NCBI RefSeq assembly: GCF_021531695.1
Contig: NZ_JADYUI010000006.1
Coordinates: 62,001 to 126,000 of the forward strand
Direction of reading: 5' to 3'
Length of the DNA stretch: 64,000 nucleotides
DNA from: Roseburia hominis
GTDB taxonomy: Bacteria > Bacillota > Clostridia > Lachnospirales > Lachnospiraceae
The position numbers and the translations under genes were made by a program. The notes under the pieces are model-generated. The model was not told the origin of the DNA. It ran no database searches and saw only the letters and a list, made by a program, of their open reading frames with translations. The first letter of the stretch is position 1; each line of letters begins with the position of its first letter. Shown here piece by piece: positions 62,832 through 64,000 of this stretch.

Positions 62832-62863
62832 CCTATTTAACTTTAACAGTCAAATCATATTGA

Positions 62864-64000
62864 TTATTTGTAAAGCTCAACTAATCTCTCTAAATGCTCA
62901 TAACGTTTCTTAGCTGCTTCTTCAGATTCTTTAAAGAGTTTTTCTGCTCTTTCTGGGAAGGATCTTGCAAGACGGCTGTAACGTGTCTCATTCTTCAAGA
63001 AATCCTGATATGTTCCATCGCCTGGTTTAGAAACCAAAGTAAATGGATTCTTTCCTTCTGCCTTTAATTCCGGATTGAAGGAGAAGAGGTTCCAGTAACC
63101 TGCTGCTACTGCTTTCTTCATTTCATCCTGGCAGTGGTTCATTCCACCCTTAACACCGTGTAATTCACATGGAGCATATCCGATAATTAAGGAAGGTCCG
63201 TTGTAAGCTTCTGCTTCTTTTAATACTTTAACAGCCTGAGCCATATTTGCACCAAGAGCAATCTGTGCTACATATACGTAACCATAGCTCATAGCGATTT
63301 CAGCAAGGCTCTTTTTGCTGATATCTTTACCGGAAGCTGCAAACTGGCAAACTTCACCGATATTAGAAGCTTTGGAAGCCTGACCACCTGTATTAGAGTA
63401 CATTTCTGTATCGAATACCATAACGTTTACATTATTTCCGGAAGCAAGTACATGGTCTAATCCACCGAAACCGATATCATAAGCCCATCCGTCACCACCG
63501 AAGATCCATACGGACTTCTTAGCAAGGTAATCTTTCTTAGCAAGAGCTGCTTTTGCATCCGGGCATCCGGCTGCTGCTGCTTTTTCTAATTCAGCTACCA
63601 ATGCTTCTGTTGCAGGTGTATTTGCTTTTGTATCATTCTTTGTTTCTTCAAATTTAGCGAATGCTGCTTTTAATTCAGCACTTGCTTTATCGGATTCTGC
63701 ACATTTCTTAGCGCTTTCAATTGCCTGATCACGAAGAACCTGCTGTCCGATTTCCATACCTAAACCATGCTCTGCGTTATCCTCGAATAAGGAGTTAGCC
63801 CAAGCCGGTCCTTTCTTGGAATCTTTATTTACAGTGTATGGTGATGTAGCTGCTGGTCCACCCCAGATAGAAGAACATCCGGTAGCGTTAGAGATGTACA
63901 TATGCTCACCAAATAACTGTGTAATCAAACGAGCGTAAGATGTTTCTGCACAACCTGCACAAGAGCCGGAGAACTCTAAGAGTGGCTGGTTGAACTGAGA
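62864..64000 (-). CDS. nifJ: Pyruvate:ferredoxin oxidoreductase, second copy (partial, N-terminus outside window)
   Basis: The 378 residues in the window are the TPP-binding C-terminal part of a NifJ enzyme. They start with SQFNQPLLEFSGSCAGCAETSYARLITQLFGEHMYISNATGCSSIWGG. Further blocks are WIFGGDGWAYDIGFGGLDHVLASGNNVNVMVFDTEMYSNTGGQ and PCELHGVKGGMNHCQDEM. It is close in sequence to the nifJ at 53061-56660 but clearly a separate gene. The frame is open to base 64000. Codon choice and family fit suggest this is the main, highly expressed enzyme. Confidence 0.95.
   Translation of the reverse strand, partial: SQFNQPLLEFSGSCAGCAETSYARLITQLFGEHMYISNATGCSSIWGGPAATSPYTVNKDSKKGPAWANSLFEDNAEHGLGMEIGQQVLRDQAIESAKKCAESDKASAELKAAFAKFEETKNDTKANTPATEALVAELEKAAAAGCPDAKAALAKKDYLAKKSVWIFGGDGWAYDIGFGGLDHVLASGNNVNVMVFDTEMYSNTGGQASKASNIGEVCQFAASGKDISKKSLAEIAMSYGYVYVAQIALGANMAQAVKVLKEAEAYNGPSLIIGYAPCELHGVKGGMNHCQDEMKKAVAAGYWNLFSFNPELKAEGKNPFTLVSKPGDGTYQDFLKNETRYSRLARSFPERAEKLFKESEEAAKKRYEHLERLVELYK

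Noticed and set aside
1-64000. CRISPR arrays, tRNA/rRNA genes, integrases and transposases
   Set aside because: No regularly spaced repeats, no tRNA-like clover sequences noticed and no recombinase motifs; the inverted repeats present are single hairpins.

Overview
The window looks like a chromosomal segment of a low-GC Gram-positive anaerobe, most likely a Lachnospiraceae (Clostridia). The grounds are AddAB instead of RecBCD, two pyruvate:ferredoxin oxidoreductases, a CBS-domain Mn pyrophosphatase, DUF4364 and DUF1385 proteins, strong AGGAGG ribosome sites and Bacillus-type Pho boxes. No rRNA, tRNA, CRISPR array, integrase or intact insertion sequence was seen. Layout: 1-13.9 kb (minus strand) is a phosphate block, pstS-pstC-pstA-pstB-phoU-nptA-phoP-phoR, running straight into addB-addA. 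Pho boxes precede both pstS and nptA with the same geometry. PstS appears circularly permuted. 14-21 kb holds a Cache-domain chemoreceptor, an RNase H with a viroplasmin-like N-domain, a two-repeat protein of unknown function, a DUF985 cupin, a GPH-type sugar symporter with a LacI-type operator, and a radical SAM protein. 21-27 kb has a decayed GNAT-ASCH gene, two long palindromic non-coding elements, an RpiB-like isomerase, a GH13 amylase, a SpoU/TrmH RNA methyltransferase, a small membrane protein and a third palindromic element sharing segments with the second. 27.3-30 kb is an NAD salvage operon, nrtR-pncA-pncB, with two likely NrtR operators. 30-34.3 kb has a soluble PocR-MCP receptor and a PadR-controlled ABC-2 exporter with three PadR palindromes. 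34.3-41.5 kb is accessory. A licT-EIIA-EIICB-GH4 alpha-glucoside operon, with promoter, RAT antiterminator and terminator, is flanked by an intact methyltransferase gene and a copy of that gene's 3' end. A Phd/RelE-type toxin-antitoxin pair is flanked by a 52-bp duplication of the prfA 3' end. A truncated second antitoxin and a possible leader peptide lie in between. 41.5-57.2 kb is core: prfA, prmC, DUF1385, rpmE, rho, then malic enzyme, two conserved plus-strand genes, flavin reductase, an EamA transporter, pyrophosphatase, a coiled-coil membrane protein, nifJ, and an SdpI-like protein with a broken DUF3887 gene. 57.4-62.6 kb is a compact defence island on the minus strand: an HTH controller, a C5 cytosine methyltransferase, a PmeII-family restriction endonuclease and a 1013-residue protein joining an HD phosphohydrolase-like domain to an Hsp90-type (GHKL) ATPase. 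The four are translationally coupled or closely spaced behind one promoter. Its downstream edge cuts the DUF3887 gene. This island is the best candidate for an unusual system. The window ends inside a second nifJ. The recurring theme is PhoP-controlled phosphate uptake, carbohydrate genes under operator or antiterminator control, and small cargo modules inserted beside gene 3' ends with tail duplications.
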